Source of the DNA: Rhinopomastus cyanomelas
Lineage: Eukaryota > Chordata > Aves > Bucerotiformes > Rhinopomastidae
NCBI GenBank assembly: GCA_013400115.1
Contig: VXBP01004365.1
Span: forward strand, 130,564-194,563
DNA: 64,000 bases
Direction: 5' to 3'
The notes under the pieces are model-generated. The model searched no databases, had not been told where the DNA came from, and worked only from the letters and a program-made list of their open reading frames with translations. A program made the translations under genes and the position numbers. Positions 48,481-59,134 of the stretch are shown piece after piece. The number at the start of each line of letters is the position of its first letter. Within the stretch, counting starts at the first letter, position 1.

Positions 48481-49242
48481 AATTTAACGTGTGTCATGCG
48501 ATGCAGCGTGTCTTGCTTTCTCTCGGTCCCCTGGGCATGTGTGATTGTGTGTTAATTTCTGCACTTTTGTGGATCTAACAACCCTTCGGATCCCACCCCA
48601 ATGATTTCACCACCAGGAGAGATGTTTTTGTGTTGGACCCAAATCCAGTGTCAACCTTATTAAACAGAAAACCTGTTTCTGGTGCTCCACTCTCGCAAGA
48701 CATGACCAGGACCAGGAGGAGATGGTCAGACCTACCTAAGCCACAGGTCAGATAGATGAGTGCAGCTGTAGAAGTGCCACCACAGCTCCCTTAAGGCTGC
48801 AAAAGGCCAAGGCTGTTGAACCCTATCTCCAATACCATGCAGGTAAGGAGCCATCATGGTAGATCAAAGCATCTGTTGGTCTCTGCAAAGTGTACTAGCA
48901 CCTACTAGTGAAAATAGGTGCTAAAAAGCACCTGTTCCTACCTCTTCCACTCATTCCAGGGGTTAGACAAGGCTCCTGTCGGTGAATGGCTTTGGAGAAG
49001 AAAAATTGGAGCCCAGTTATATGCCATGGAGGACAGGAAAAGAAGCGACTGTAAAAGCTGGTGAGGCCAGTGAGCAAACTGGCATCCAGTGAGTGGCCTC
49101 GGTTCAGCTTGGGGACTGTTGAATGCTTCTGGCAATTTAAGAGCTGTAGACTCTCTGGGTGACAAATTTTCAAGAGCAAACACAATGACTTGATGAAGAG
49201 AGGGACGTGTTCCAGTCAGCTGCTGGAAAGGCTTTTCATCTT

Positions 49243-49372
49243 ATTTTAAAACCCGCCTGGATGTGTCCCTGTGTGACTTGGTCTGGGTGATCCTGCTGTG
49301 GCAGGGGGGTTGGACTAGATGAGCCTTTGAGGTCCCTTCCAATCCCTAATGATCCCATGATTCTATGATTCT
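49243..49372 (+). mobile_element. CR1 LINE 3' fragment, dominant type
   Basis: About 130 bases: 'aacccgcctggatgtgtccc', 'gggtgatcctgctgtggcag' and the tail 'gatcccatgattctatgatt'. Confidence 0.92.
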
Positions 49373-50559
49373 TGTCTCTGAGGCCACTTCAGTGTCATAC
49401 AACTGGTGAACAATGACATCAAGTTGGGATTGGGGAAGCAGGAAGCACTGACAATTTTTTTTCCAGGGATGTTTGTAAATTTGGAGTCTTCACTTGGTTG
49501 GACTCACTCAGGCACTGTTTTGGGGATGGAGAATTAAGCCCCTTTCAAAGCGTGACAGCAAAGAGAGGTCAGTGGTGGTTGGTATCACCTCAGCACTGAG
49601 ATCTTGGCTAGGGAATCTTGCATCTTGCCCAAACCTGGGAGGGGAGGGAGCCTCTGGGGACACCCATATGTGGTCGTTCGGCTGTGTGACCAGGGTACTG
49701 ATAAATCTTCTGTTTCCTGCTGTCACAAAACCTAATGACTAAAGGGCCTTTTATCAGACTCAAACAGAAAGATAAAAATTGTATGCAGAAATCACAGCTG
49801 ACCTGAAAGCTCTGTGATTGATCTCACACGTCACCCGGCTGGGCTTGAGGAGCAAAGGCACAACTCTTGTTCTAGCATGGACGTGGTCTCCTCTTGTGCT
49901 CTGTTGGCCAGAAGTGCCCTCAGGTATTTTGAATGAGGTATCTGCTCACTGCTGGATTCCATCAACCATGGATTTCAGAAACCACAGATGACTTCTGGAT
50001 GCTTGCATGTGGAGATCCCTTTCGCAGTACTCGCTGAGAGGAGAGATTACAATTACAGATGGACAGAGACAATGCCCATCTCCCCAAGAGACTGTCACCA
50101 GTGTTTCCCTGGGACTCCCTGTTGAACCCCACCTAACAGCCAACAGGCACAATGGTTTAGGAGGAGCAGACCCTTTCCTTGGGGCCCTCCTCCATCTGCT
50201 TCAGGCAGACAAAACCTCTCCCAGCAGCTGCTTCTGCAGCAGATGAACTGTTGGAAGCCACAAAGGGCAAAAACATAGGTCAAGCCCAAGAGAAAACAAC
50301 CCTTCCACAATGCATCCCTTCGTCGCTCAGACATTCTCTCCTCACAATACATTGAAATTCATGAGTTTACATCCCCTCACCAACCATTTCTCCCACTTAT
50401 AGCACAAAGCCAGTAGCCATAAGCCAGCCACCTAAACCCCAGTAAGAACGAAATGCCCCTTCTTACCAGCATTGCGCCATGTTTTAGTGGAATATTGAAG
50501 CCAATGCAGGTTTTTCAGCTGTATCTTGGAGCTCTTTGTGGTTTTGATGCCATTCCACT

Positions 50560-50830
50560 TGCCTTTGTAGTCTCAGAATTTGTTGTGAGCCTGGTAAAGT
50601 GCACTCAGCCCTTTTATGATTTCCTGTCTTGCTTCAGAGCACGGCGCTGAAAGGCTTTAGTTGCCTCCTAAATCTTTTCCCAGAGCTCTACTGTCACTTT
50701 AAATACTGGCCAGCATTTTGTTAGCTTCAAGACTTTGAAATGGTATCAAAGTGAGCCTCAAAGGAAAACGATGCAGTACAGAGTAAGGTTGGAGCTTAAT
50801 TCATATTTAAATAAAGATCCTTCACTTCAG
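50560..50830. promoter_or_regulatory. candidate conserved non-coding element
   Basis: A repeat-free, AT-rich block ('cccttttatgatttcctgtc', 'tcactttaaatactggccag', 'cattttgttagcttcaagac') has no coding pattern. The only evidence is texture and absence of repeats. Confidence 0.15.
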
Positions 50831-51198
50831 CTTGGGTTACTTCCCAAAACCACTGGGAGCAAATGCAGCTCTTAAAGGTCTCATTCCCCCAGGGGTCTGT
50901 TTTAGAATGATCAGGGAGCCTACCAGGCACAGGAATGAAATTGCCTTCTCAAGAAACATTGAGAAGAAAAAAACATTCAAGTTCTCCAGCAGCAAGATGG
51001 ACTTATCCTTCCCTGTGCTCCTGACCTGTACAGTGTTTGCAGATGGGGCTCTCGCCTTGCCTGCAGAGAAGATTGTCAGAGCCTCTGCAGAAGGAAGCAA
51101 GGAGCTGAGGACTGATCTGCAGACCAAACCACAGCTCGTCTTTCTTTCTTCATCTTTCCCTGGGGTGAACCACACGTTTTCTGAAATGCAAAGAGGAG

Positions 51199-51462
51199 AT
51201 CGTAGAATCACAGAATCATTAGCGATTGGAAGGAACCTTGAAAGATCATCTAGTCCAATCCCCCCAACAGCAGGATCACCCAGACCAAGTCACATAGAAA
51301 CACATCCAGGCAGGTCTTAAACATCTCCAGTGAAGGAGACTCCACAACGTCCCTGGGCAGCCTGTTCCAGAGCTCCATCACCCTCACAGTGAAGAAGTTC
51401 CTTCTTAGGTTGATGTGGAACCTCCTATGTTCCAGCTTAAAGCCATCACCCCTTTTCCCTTC
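51199..51462 (-). mobile_element. CR1 LINE 3' fragment, dominant type
   Basis: About 265 bases on the minus strand: 'cgtagaatcacagaatcatt', 'gaccaagtcacatagaaaca', 'agtgaaggagactccacaac', 'gtgaagaagttccttcttag'. Confidence 0.93.
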
Positions 51463-52079
51463 CCAAAATGCTAGTCCTCAGGAAGGAAAGGAGGAACTAG
51501 AGGTGGGTTTCCACCAAACCTCAGCACCTGACAGGGCCTTGTACTGGCTATCAGGGCAGGTTTGCAAGCTGGCTGCCCAGCCCAAGAATGTCTGCAAGAG
51601 CAGCCGAACACAGCAGGCTCAATGACTTTATCTGGAGATCTCCTCTGCAATTTGCCCTTAAGCTTCACATCCTGCTGCAGCTTAGAGCAGAAGTGGTGAT
51701 GGATTTAGCCTTCCACATACCCTCTGCCTTTATTTCTTATTTCCTATTCAAGCCTCAGGAGCAGTGGGCGGCAGGGAGAAGCTTTTGCTAACGCCAGCAA
51801 CTCCAGGTCTGCCAAAACCCCAAACAAAGGCTGTGAGAAAAGATTCCTGCAGGAAGCATTTGCTGAAACATGATTCATTTCTTCAAGATAAGTCACATTT
51901 CCTCCAGCCAACACTTACAGAAGGGTTACCCTCCCTTACCCGTGCTCCAGCCTGGGTGATGGAGACGACCGGAGCATGCGCTTCCAGTTGAGTTCCTTTG
52001 TGGGGCTCGGCACCTTGGCACACCAGCAGAACTTTGCTCTCATGAAAAGGCACTTTGGGGCCGGGGACTTCCATTATTC

Positions 52080-52300
52080 ACTCTGAGTTTCTCCTTACGG
52101 TCGGTGTCGTACCCCCTCTCCCTGGTGCCGGAGGGGCTCTGCTCCCGCCTGGTGCACCGCTCCAGGCAGCATTGTTTGTCAAACGGGGCTGACATCCTTG
52201 CCTCGGTTGCTGTGGCTTTTTCACCAGCTACCAGAAACAATGGGCTCCGCGGGTCATCCGCAGTTCGTCACGGCTCTGAGCTGTCCGGGCAGGCCTCTGA
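52080..52300. promoter_or_regulatory. CpG-retaining block with SOX-like motifs
   Basis: About 15 CpGs lie in 220 bases, together with an inverted pair of SOX-type words: ATTGTTT at 52,171-52,177 and AACAATGG around 52,236-52,243. It is a candidate regulatory element 5.5 kb past TWIST2. Function is inference. Confidence 0.2.
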
Positions 52301-52832
52301 AACAACAGCCCCGCTCTGCACATGGCTGCAAGACACATGATGAAACCTCCTAACAGCCCTCCTTGCAGAAACCCTTTGGAGAGCAGCCTGCCAGGCTGCA
52401 GCTTGCCTTCCCAAATTAGTGATCTGGGGCAAACTCAGCAGGACCTGGGCACGGGACCAGCTGGCACTGCCCCCGTGATGCGCAAGGTGGCGGCCCACAG
52501 AGTGCCCTGGGAGGTGGGGACCCACCTGGGTCTGGTGCCATCACTTCACTCTGGCGCCTGCACCTCCAGTTTTTGACTCTGGTCCCTCTCCTTCCAACAG
52601 CTGTTTGGTTCTTCACACATGGCATGAGGAGCTGGCTAAGCATCTTCTTCTTTACTCCTCCCCCTCGCTTGGGGCTGTGTGGGTCTCTCAATCCAAGAGA
52701 CAGTCAGGGCAAGTGTTTGCAGAGCGATGGATTGAAAATGCTGGCAGGGAGCTTCCTGAGCACCACCATGCTATCCAAGCTGGTGTGGCTCATGCCAAGG
52801 CTGAGAGATGCTATCCATGGGGCCAGCTATAC

Positions 52833-52912
52833 ATAGAACTGTTCAGTTTGGGAAAGACCACTAAGATCATTCAATCCAGCCGTTAACTCAGCTGCCCCAA
52901 GCCCACCACTAA
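52833..52912 (-). mobile_element. older CR1, 3' part, split by an insertion
   Basis: 'gaactgttcagtttgggaaa', 'gaccactaagatcattcaat' and 'gccccaagcccaccacta' are the minus-strand 3' end of an old CR1. The element continues at about 54,280 after the plus-strand CR1 inserted into it. Confidence 0.82.
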
Positions 52913-54279
52913 GGAGCTCCCAGGTAACTATAGACCCGTCAGCCTCACCTCCATCCCAGGAAAAGTGATGGAAAAATTTGTCCTTGACTCTGTCTCTAGG
53001 CACAGAAAGGACAAGAGGGTCATTAGGGACAGTCAGCATGGCTTCACCAAGGGGAAGTCATGCTTGACCATCCTGACAGCCTTTGATGAGGGCGTAACCA
53101 GGTGGGTAGGTGATGGCAGAGCCGTGGATGTCATCTATCTTGACTTCAGTAAAGCATCTGACATGGTCTCCCACAGCATCCTTGCAGCCAAACTGAGGCA
53201 GTGTGGGCTGGACAATTGGGTAGTGAGGTGGATGGTGAACTGGCTGCAGAATAGAAGCCAGAGTGTAGTGGTCAATGGGACAGAGTCTAGTTGGAGGCCT
53301 GTATCTAGTGGAGTCCCCCAAGGGTCATTTCTGGGACCAGTCCTATTCAATCTATTAATTAATGTCTTGGATGAGGAATTAGAGAGCACTATCAGCAAGT
53401 TTGCTGATGACACAAAGCCTGGAGGAAGGGCTGGCACCCCTGCAGACTGTGCTGCCATTCAGTTAGACCTGGACAGGCTGGAGAGCTGGGCAGGGAGAAA
53501 TGTAATGGAATATAACAAGGGTAAGTGTAGAGTCTTGCATCTGGGCAAGAACAACCACAGGTACCAGTATAGGTTGGGGACTGGCCTGTTGGAGAGTAGT
53601 TGAGGAGAAAGGGACGTGAGGGTCCTGGTGGCCAGCAGGATGACCATGAGCCAGCAACGTGCCCTTGCGGCAAAAAGGGCCAACAGCATCCTGGGGTGGA
53701 TCACAAGGGGGGTGGTTAGTAGATTGAGAGAAGTTCTCCCCTTCTTCTCTGCCATGGTGAGACCACATCTAAAATATTTGGTCCAGTTCTGGTCCCCTCA
53801 GTTCAAGAAGGACACAGAACTGCTGGAGGGAGTCCAGTGCAGACCACAAAGATCATGAAAGGAGTGGAATGCCTCCCTTATGAGGAAAGGCTGAGGGACC
53901 TGGGTCTCTTTAGAGCTTGGAGAAACACAGACTGAGGGGTGACCTCATTAATGTTTATAAATATGTGAAGGGTGGGTGTCAGGAGGATGGAGCCAGGCTC
54001 TTCTCAGTGTCATCTAATGATAGGACAAGGGGCAGTGGGTGTAAGCGGGAACATAGGAGGCTCCACATCAATACGAGAAGAAACTTTTACACAGTGAGGG
54101 TGACAGAGCACTGGAAGTGGCTGCCCAGGGGAGTTGTGGAGTCTTCTTCTCTGGAGATGTTTAAAACCCACCTGGACACATTCCTGTGTGACTTGATCTA
54201 GGTGATCCTGCTGTGTCAGGGGGATTGGACTAGATGATCTTTCAAGGCCTCTTCCAAACCCTAATGTCCTGTGATTAAG
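52913..54279 (+). mobile_element. CR1 LINE, 1.37 kb, with RT domain and 3' end
   Basis: The longest CR1 in the window is 5'-truncated inside ORF2 at the NYRPVSLTSIPGKV block. It runs through the reverse-transcriptase core, the ORF2 C-terminus and the 3' UTR ('gggcagtgggtgtaagcggg', 'gattggactagatgatcttt') to a short tail near 54,275. It is inserted in the opposite orientation into an older CR1. Confidence 0.95.
52914..53858 (+). pseudogene. CR1 ORF2 reverse-transcriptase fragment, frameshifted
   Basis: CR1 ORF2 encodes an endonuclease plus reverse transcriptase that copies the element at the target site. Here the endonuclease is missing. The RT core is open from about 52,914 to a stop at 53,601-53,603. 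Numbering residues from the GTG at 52,965, motif A is VIYLDFSKASDMVSH (56-70, catalytic Asp60; the usual Phe of KAFD is Ser), motif B is SGVPQGSFLGPVLF (115-128) and motif C is FADD (146-149), so the catalytic aspartates are kept. At about 53,600 the frame is lost by a small indel. The C-terminal part (MSQQRALAAKRANSILGWI and beyond) continues in another frame to 53,858. The copy is dead because of truncation and frameshift. Confidence 0.93.
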
Positions 54280-54760
54280 ATCCAGATCTACACAACTTTT
54301 AAACACATCCTGAGGTGGCAATACAACCACCTCCATGGACAGCCTGTTCCAAGGCCTGATGACCTTTTCAATGGAAAAGTTTTTCCTGCTGTCCAACCTA
54401 AACTTCCCCTAGCACAAGCTGAAACCATTTCCTCTTGTCCTATCACATGCCACTTGTGTGAAGAAACCAACTCCTAACCTCTCTACAACCTCATTTCAGG
54501 TAGTTGTAGATAGCAATTAAGGCCTCTCAGCCTCTTTTTCTTCAGACTAACCAGCCCCAGCTCCCTCAGCTGCTCCTCATACATCTTATTCTGCAGATCC
54601 TTTGCCAACTTTTTTCCCCTTCTTTGTACCCACACCCAGGCATGAGCCTCACATATGGCCAACATCAGCTGCTCTTTAGCATCCATCCAAGGAGGCCTCT
54701 GACCTCCTTATTTCCTCTTCTGCTTCTTGACTGCTTTCCTCTGGACACCTCCAGGTGCTC
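54280..54760 (-). mobile_element. older CR1, 5' part, split by an insertion
   Basis: The continuation of the element begun at 52,833: 'acacaacttttaaacacatc', 'gtccaacctaaacttcccct', 'ttgtcctatcacatgccact' and the ORF2 end 'cttcagactaaccagcccca'. Similarity fades past about 54,660. Confidence 0.85.
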
Positions 54761-54849
54761 CACTGGTCTCCATCAGACCAGGTTTTATCAGAGCTTCCTT
54801 TAGACAATGGTGACATTCACAGACAGCACTTCTTCAGCCCCATGGCCAC

Positions 54850-55338
54850 CATAGGATCATAGGATCATAGGATCATAGGATGTTAGGGGTTGGAAGGGAC
54901 CCAAGAGATAATCGAGTCCAACCCCCCTGCCGGAGCAGAACAAACTTCCCTCGATCTGCTGGACACACTCCTAATACACTCCAGGATCCCATTGGCCTTC
55001 TTGGCCACCAGGGCACATTGCTGTGCCATGGTTAACCTGTTGTCCACCAGGACCCCCAGGTCCCTCTCCACAGGACTGCTTTCCAGTAGATCACCTCCCA
55101 GCCTGTACTGGTGGAGTTTGTTATTCCTCCCCAGATGCAGGACTCTGCACTTGTCCCTGTTGAACCTCATCTGGTTTCTCTGTGCCCAGCCCTCCAGTCT
55201 GTCCAGGTCTCTCTGGATGGCAGCACAGCCCTCAGCCCTATCAGCCAAACCTCCCAGCTTGGTGTCGTCGGCAAACTTGCTGAGCAGACACTCTGTGCCC
55301 TCATCAATGTCATTGATGAAGATGTTGAACAAGACCGG
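54850..55338 (-). pseudogene. CR1 copy with RT C-terminus joined to its 3' tail
   Basis: A tail of 8-base repeats (unit ataggatc, 54,850-54,880) and about 70 bases of 3' UTR pass directly into ORF2 sequence. On the minus strand this encodes PVLFNIFINDIDEG, SKFADDTKLGG (motif C intact) and a stretch ending in NGILECIR. The roughly 400 bases that normally separate this part of ORF2 from the tail are missing, so the copy is internally deleted or came from a template jump. Its 5' side enters the assembly gap. Confidence 0.88.
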
Positions 55339-55641
55339 NNNNNNNNNNNNNNNNNNNNNNNNNNNNNNNNNNNNNNNNNNNNNNNNNNNNNNNNNNNNNN
55401 NNNNNNNNNNNNNNNNNNNNNNNNNNNNNNNNNNNNNNNNNNNNNNNNNNNNNNNNNNNNNNNNNNNNNNNNNNNNNNNNNNNNNNNNNNNNNNNNNNNN
55501 NNNNNNNNNNNNNNNNNNNNNNNNNNNNNNNNNNNNNNNNNNNNNNNNNNNNNNNNNNNNNNNNNNNNNNNNNNNNNNNNNNNNNNNNNNNNNNNNNNNN
55601 NNNNNNNNNNNNNNNNNNNNNNNNNNNNNNNNNNNNNNNNN
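55339..55641. other. assembly gap, 303 N
   Basis: A run of N lies between two minus-strand CR1 copies. The right flank ends in ORF2 C-terminal sequence (TKLVRGLE) and the left flank starts in the RT core, so the missing bases should contain the junction of two tandem CR1s. Open frames drawn through the N run are meaningless. Confidence 0.99.
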
Positions 55642-55955
55642 TCCAGCCCCCTCACCAACTTGGTTGCCCTTCTCTGGACTCATTCCAGCACCTCAGTGTC
55701 CCTCCTGTACTGTGGTGACCAAAACTGGACACAGTACTCGAGGTGCCATCTCACAAGTGCCGAGTACAGGGGCACAACCACCTTCCTGCTCCTACTGGTC
55801 ACACCGTTTCTGATACAGGCCAGGATGCCATTGGCCTTCTTGGCCACCTGGGCACACTGCTGGCTCATGTTCAGCCTTCTGTCGATTAACACCCCCAGGT
55901 CCTTCTCCACCAGGCAGCTCTCCAGCCACTCTTCTCCAAGCCTGTAGCGTTCCCA
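55642..55955 (-). pseudogene. CR1 ORF2 C-terminal fragment
   Basis: On the minus strand this encodes YRLGEEWLESCLVEKDLGVL, NMSQQCAQVAKKANGILACI and FWSPQYRRDTEVLE, the part of CR1 ORF2 downstream of the RT motifs. It belongs to a different copy from the one left of the gap, since the order of ORF2 parts restarts there. Confidence 0.9.
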
Positions 55956-57105
55956 CACAAATGCCATCTTCCCTCTGACAGACACATGGCACCAGCCTGT
56001 AGTATCTGGTGGGCACTGATGTACCTGGGAGCATGAAAGCATCTGACCTCAAGGAGCTTCTTGTGGTTTCGTGGGAGTGACATGAGCCACAGAGCTGTGA
56101 CCTCCTTAAAAGTCCCCCAGGTGGCTGGCTGAGAACATTGTTGCCAGGAGAGGGTTTGTGTGAGCACAGGAATGATGTTTGCTGCTCCACCCTTGAGAGG
56201 GGTGAACATGGTCATGTATGCACCCAATGTTTAACATTTTGGCTATGAAGGGAAGCCAGTTTCTTTCCAACTGGTTTTCTTTGGTGGGGGTAAGGGGGAT
56301 GATACTTGAAGTCAGAGGAGTTTGCTGGAGAGATGTTTGCGTGAGTTTTTACCTGTCTCACTCTCCCTGCAGGCGAACCTTCCTGTGACTCCTTGCACAG
56401 CAGCAATGGGGTTACTTCATCGCTACGAGCGCCCTGCACCATCACCAGGCATCTCTTAGCTCACTGAAACAACAGGGGGTGTCTGGTGGTCTATGGCTCA
56501 CTCACACTGGGGTCTGGTTTTGTGCTTCAGTCACTGGTTGCCACCACAGGGCATCCTTGTCACATCAGGGTGCAAGGACAAGCTGAGCAACTGGGGAAAC
56601 CCGCACCACATAAAAGCCACCAGAGAAATAAACATCCACCAGTCTCGAGCCCCAGCCTTCTCATGTTGTGGCAGTGGGCCGAAGTAAAGTGAGAGTTGTC
56701 CCTTCTGGAAAATCAGGATTGAGCACCACCTTCCACACCCACAAAAAACAAACTGCAAGCCTGGAGGAAGAGGGAGGTGAAGAGGAAGAGGAGGATTACA
56801 AGCAGCACAGAAAGGAAAGTAAGCAAAGCCTACTCCTACGGACCACCCATGAGCACCTCAGCATGGAGATGAATGGTTCATTCAGGCTTCAAGTCAGACC
56901 CTTTGCCATCTATTGAGTGTCACTCTTGGCTTCCAGTTTCATTCATGCTAAACTCTGCTTCTCTGTGCTAGGACTTCTGTGTGGCATTTGTAAGCCCACA
57001 CTTCTCAGCACTGCGTCCAAACAGAATCAAACCAGCAATGCCAACCTCACTTGTGCCAACTTGTGCCAACTTGAACAAGGTGTTCCCACTGCTCCTTTGC
57101 AAGAA

Positions 57106-58125
57106 ATGCCTCAAAGTGCCCATCAGATCTGCAAGTCCTTCCCTCCACGCACCTCTGCAGCCACCTGGAATGAGTGGGACCACAACCCCCAGTGGATGTG
57201 TCTCTGCTGTATCCTCCAGCTCAATGTGTGCAAACGTGGTGCGTGGGGTCTTCTCGATCTACATCCCAGCCCTCCCCACAATGGGTCACGTTATGGAATG
57301 AGGCAGGAAAGGGCAGGATGTGTAAAGGCAAAAGCTCTCCCAGGAGGAGTCTGCAGCACACACGTCCCCAGCACAGCCAGGGACAACTACCCACGGCAGG
57401 ACGGGGGGAGCTTAGCCCCAGCACTGAGGCACAGCCTTGACTGGGAACGGCTGCCTCTGGTGCAGATCTGCTGGCCTGTAATCGGACCTCACCTCAGCGA
57501 GTCTCGTGCTGTGACATGTTTATGTGACCAGACCCCTTCCCCTTCATTAGCACTGGGGGTCAGGAGAGGCCAAAGGTCACACTCAGAGGCAATGATTTCA
57601 CTTCTAAACAAAACCATCGCCTCCCTCTACCTTCCTCCTCAAAGAGCTTGGCTCATAAATTTCCATGTCGTACCACCAAGAGGACTTTTTTGCTCCTTCC
57701 CCTGCCCCCCTGCTCCCTTTAACAAGAGGGATATTTCATTTCCCCAAAGGCAAGTCCTCGTTAGCCCGAAGCCCAGGCTACTCGTGAAGCTTTGGTCAGT
57801 GTCCTGCCCCGTGTTTCCATTTCCCAAGTGCCAGCCGGGACTACTCAAAATGCAAACGCAGCAGAAACGTGAAGCCCCACGGCTGCTGATGGCCAGGTGG
57901 GCAGTCCCTCTGCCTGGCCGTAGTGACTCTTCCACCTGTCTTCCTACAGCATCAGCACCCTGTCTGGCGTGGTGGGGGCCGGCCAGTGCACTGTCAGACA
58001 GGCAAACCCTTGCTCCGCTTGGAAGAGTGTGTGAAGCTGGGGGTGGGGGGTGTGGGAAGAGCAAAACCTGCAGCTGGCCGTCAGGTTTGCTGCTCATGCC
58101 CGTGGACATTCCGGGGTCCAGCTGA
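57106..58125 (+). other. 339-codon orphan open frame, coding status doubtful
   Basis: This is the longest gap-free open frame in the window. It is ATG-initiated at 57,106 and open upstream to a stop at 56,914-56,916. The same frame holds only three stops from about 56,670 to 58,605. The translation is rich in Pro, Ser, Cys and Trp, has no domain, signal peptide or membrane segment that I recognise, and shows no repeats. A 194-codon frame overlaps on the other strand, which argues for a stop-poor composition rather than coding. It could be a retained long non-coding exon, an old pseudogene or chance. Confidence 0.15.
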
Positions 58126-59111
58126 AGCTCAAAGAGCAACCCAAACTGCGGGAGCCAAAGCACAAAGCGCCTCTGTTTCTTCCTGGGAAACCGCACGTCC
58201 TGGAGAGGAGCGGCACTTGCCACACAGCCCCTCTGAGTCTCCCAAATGTTTAGCCCTACCGTGGCTTCACGGATCCTGAACTCGCTTCCTGCAGTTTGTC
58301 AGCGATGGCTCTGGGTGCTTGCTCGTCCGGCAGCACCTTCCTGCTTTGAGGGACTTTGCAGAGCTCAGCTGGCATGGGAACAGAGGTTGGCTCCTGCTGT
58401 GCAAGGAGGAGGTGATTTAGACTACTGGTTTCTAAAGGGGCTAGGGGACGTGGGTTCCCAAATCCTGTGGAAATTGAGGAGCTCCTTTTCACAGCTCCTT
58501 GTGAAAAGACCACTGGGCCAGACGGGTCCTACCTGGAGCTGCACATACCTTATGCCCTGGAGCTGCAGGCTAACACCCCTGAGCCAGGGGGTCCAACTCC
58601 TCTGATGTCTTATAATAGCTTCAGGGTAGGGGTGCACACATCATCCATCTGCGTCACCACAGCCAGGGACCACAGTGTCACAGCTGACTGCTCAGCCCAA
58701 CGGCTTTGTTTGTGCCCTGGTGAGACGCAGCCAATGAGGACAGCTGCCCATCACAACCAGCAATGATCTTGCTACCAGCAGTTTCTGTGAGTTATCCCCT
58801 ACTGGGAGCAAATGGGTGAATCTCCACCCCACACAGCTGCTGGGGGTCATACCCAGCCAGCTCAGCCAGCTCTGCTTTCCCAGCCCGCTGGCCAGGGGGC
58901 TGATTAGGTCATCCTCACCCCCAGCCTAGCTGAGCGCAAAGGACAGTGCCTGTGGGTTGGTGCCATCGTGTGGATACAGCTGCAACGAGGAGGAGGAGGA
59001 GGGGAGGAAGAACACTGGGAAAAGGACTATTTCAGCATTGTCCACGGCAGGGTCTAAGCCTAGTTCCCTCCAAGTGGGACCATGCTGCTTCATGCGGCAG
59101 GTTGAATAAAT

Positions 59112-59134
59112 GCAGCAACAGCAACAGCAACAGC
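59112..59134 (+). repeat. (CAACAG)n microsatellite
   Basis: About three and a half hexamer units in non-coding DNA. Confidence 0.85.

Noticed and set aside
52965..53603. An active CR1 or a host reverse-transcriptase gene
   Set aside because: The copy lacks the endonuclease and 5' half and is frameshifted at about 53,600; it is a dead LINE.
54883..55947. Open frames of up to 307 codons on both strands
   Set aside because: They run through 303 undetermined bases. Only the flanking CR1 ORF2 words are real.
57639..58223. 194-codon frame antisense to the 339-codon ORF
   Set aside because: Two long frames on opposite strands point to stop-poor composition; no recognisable protein.
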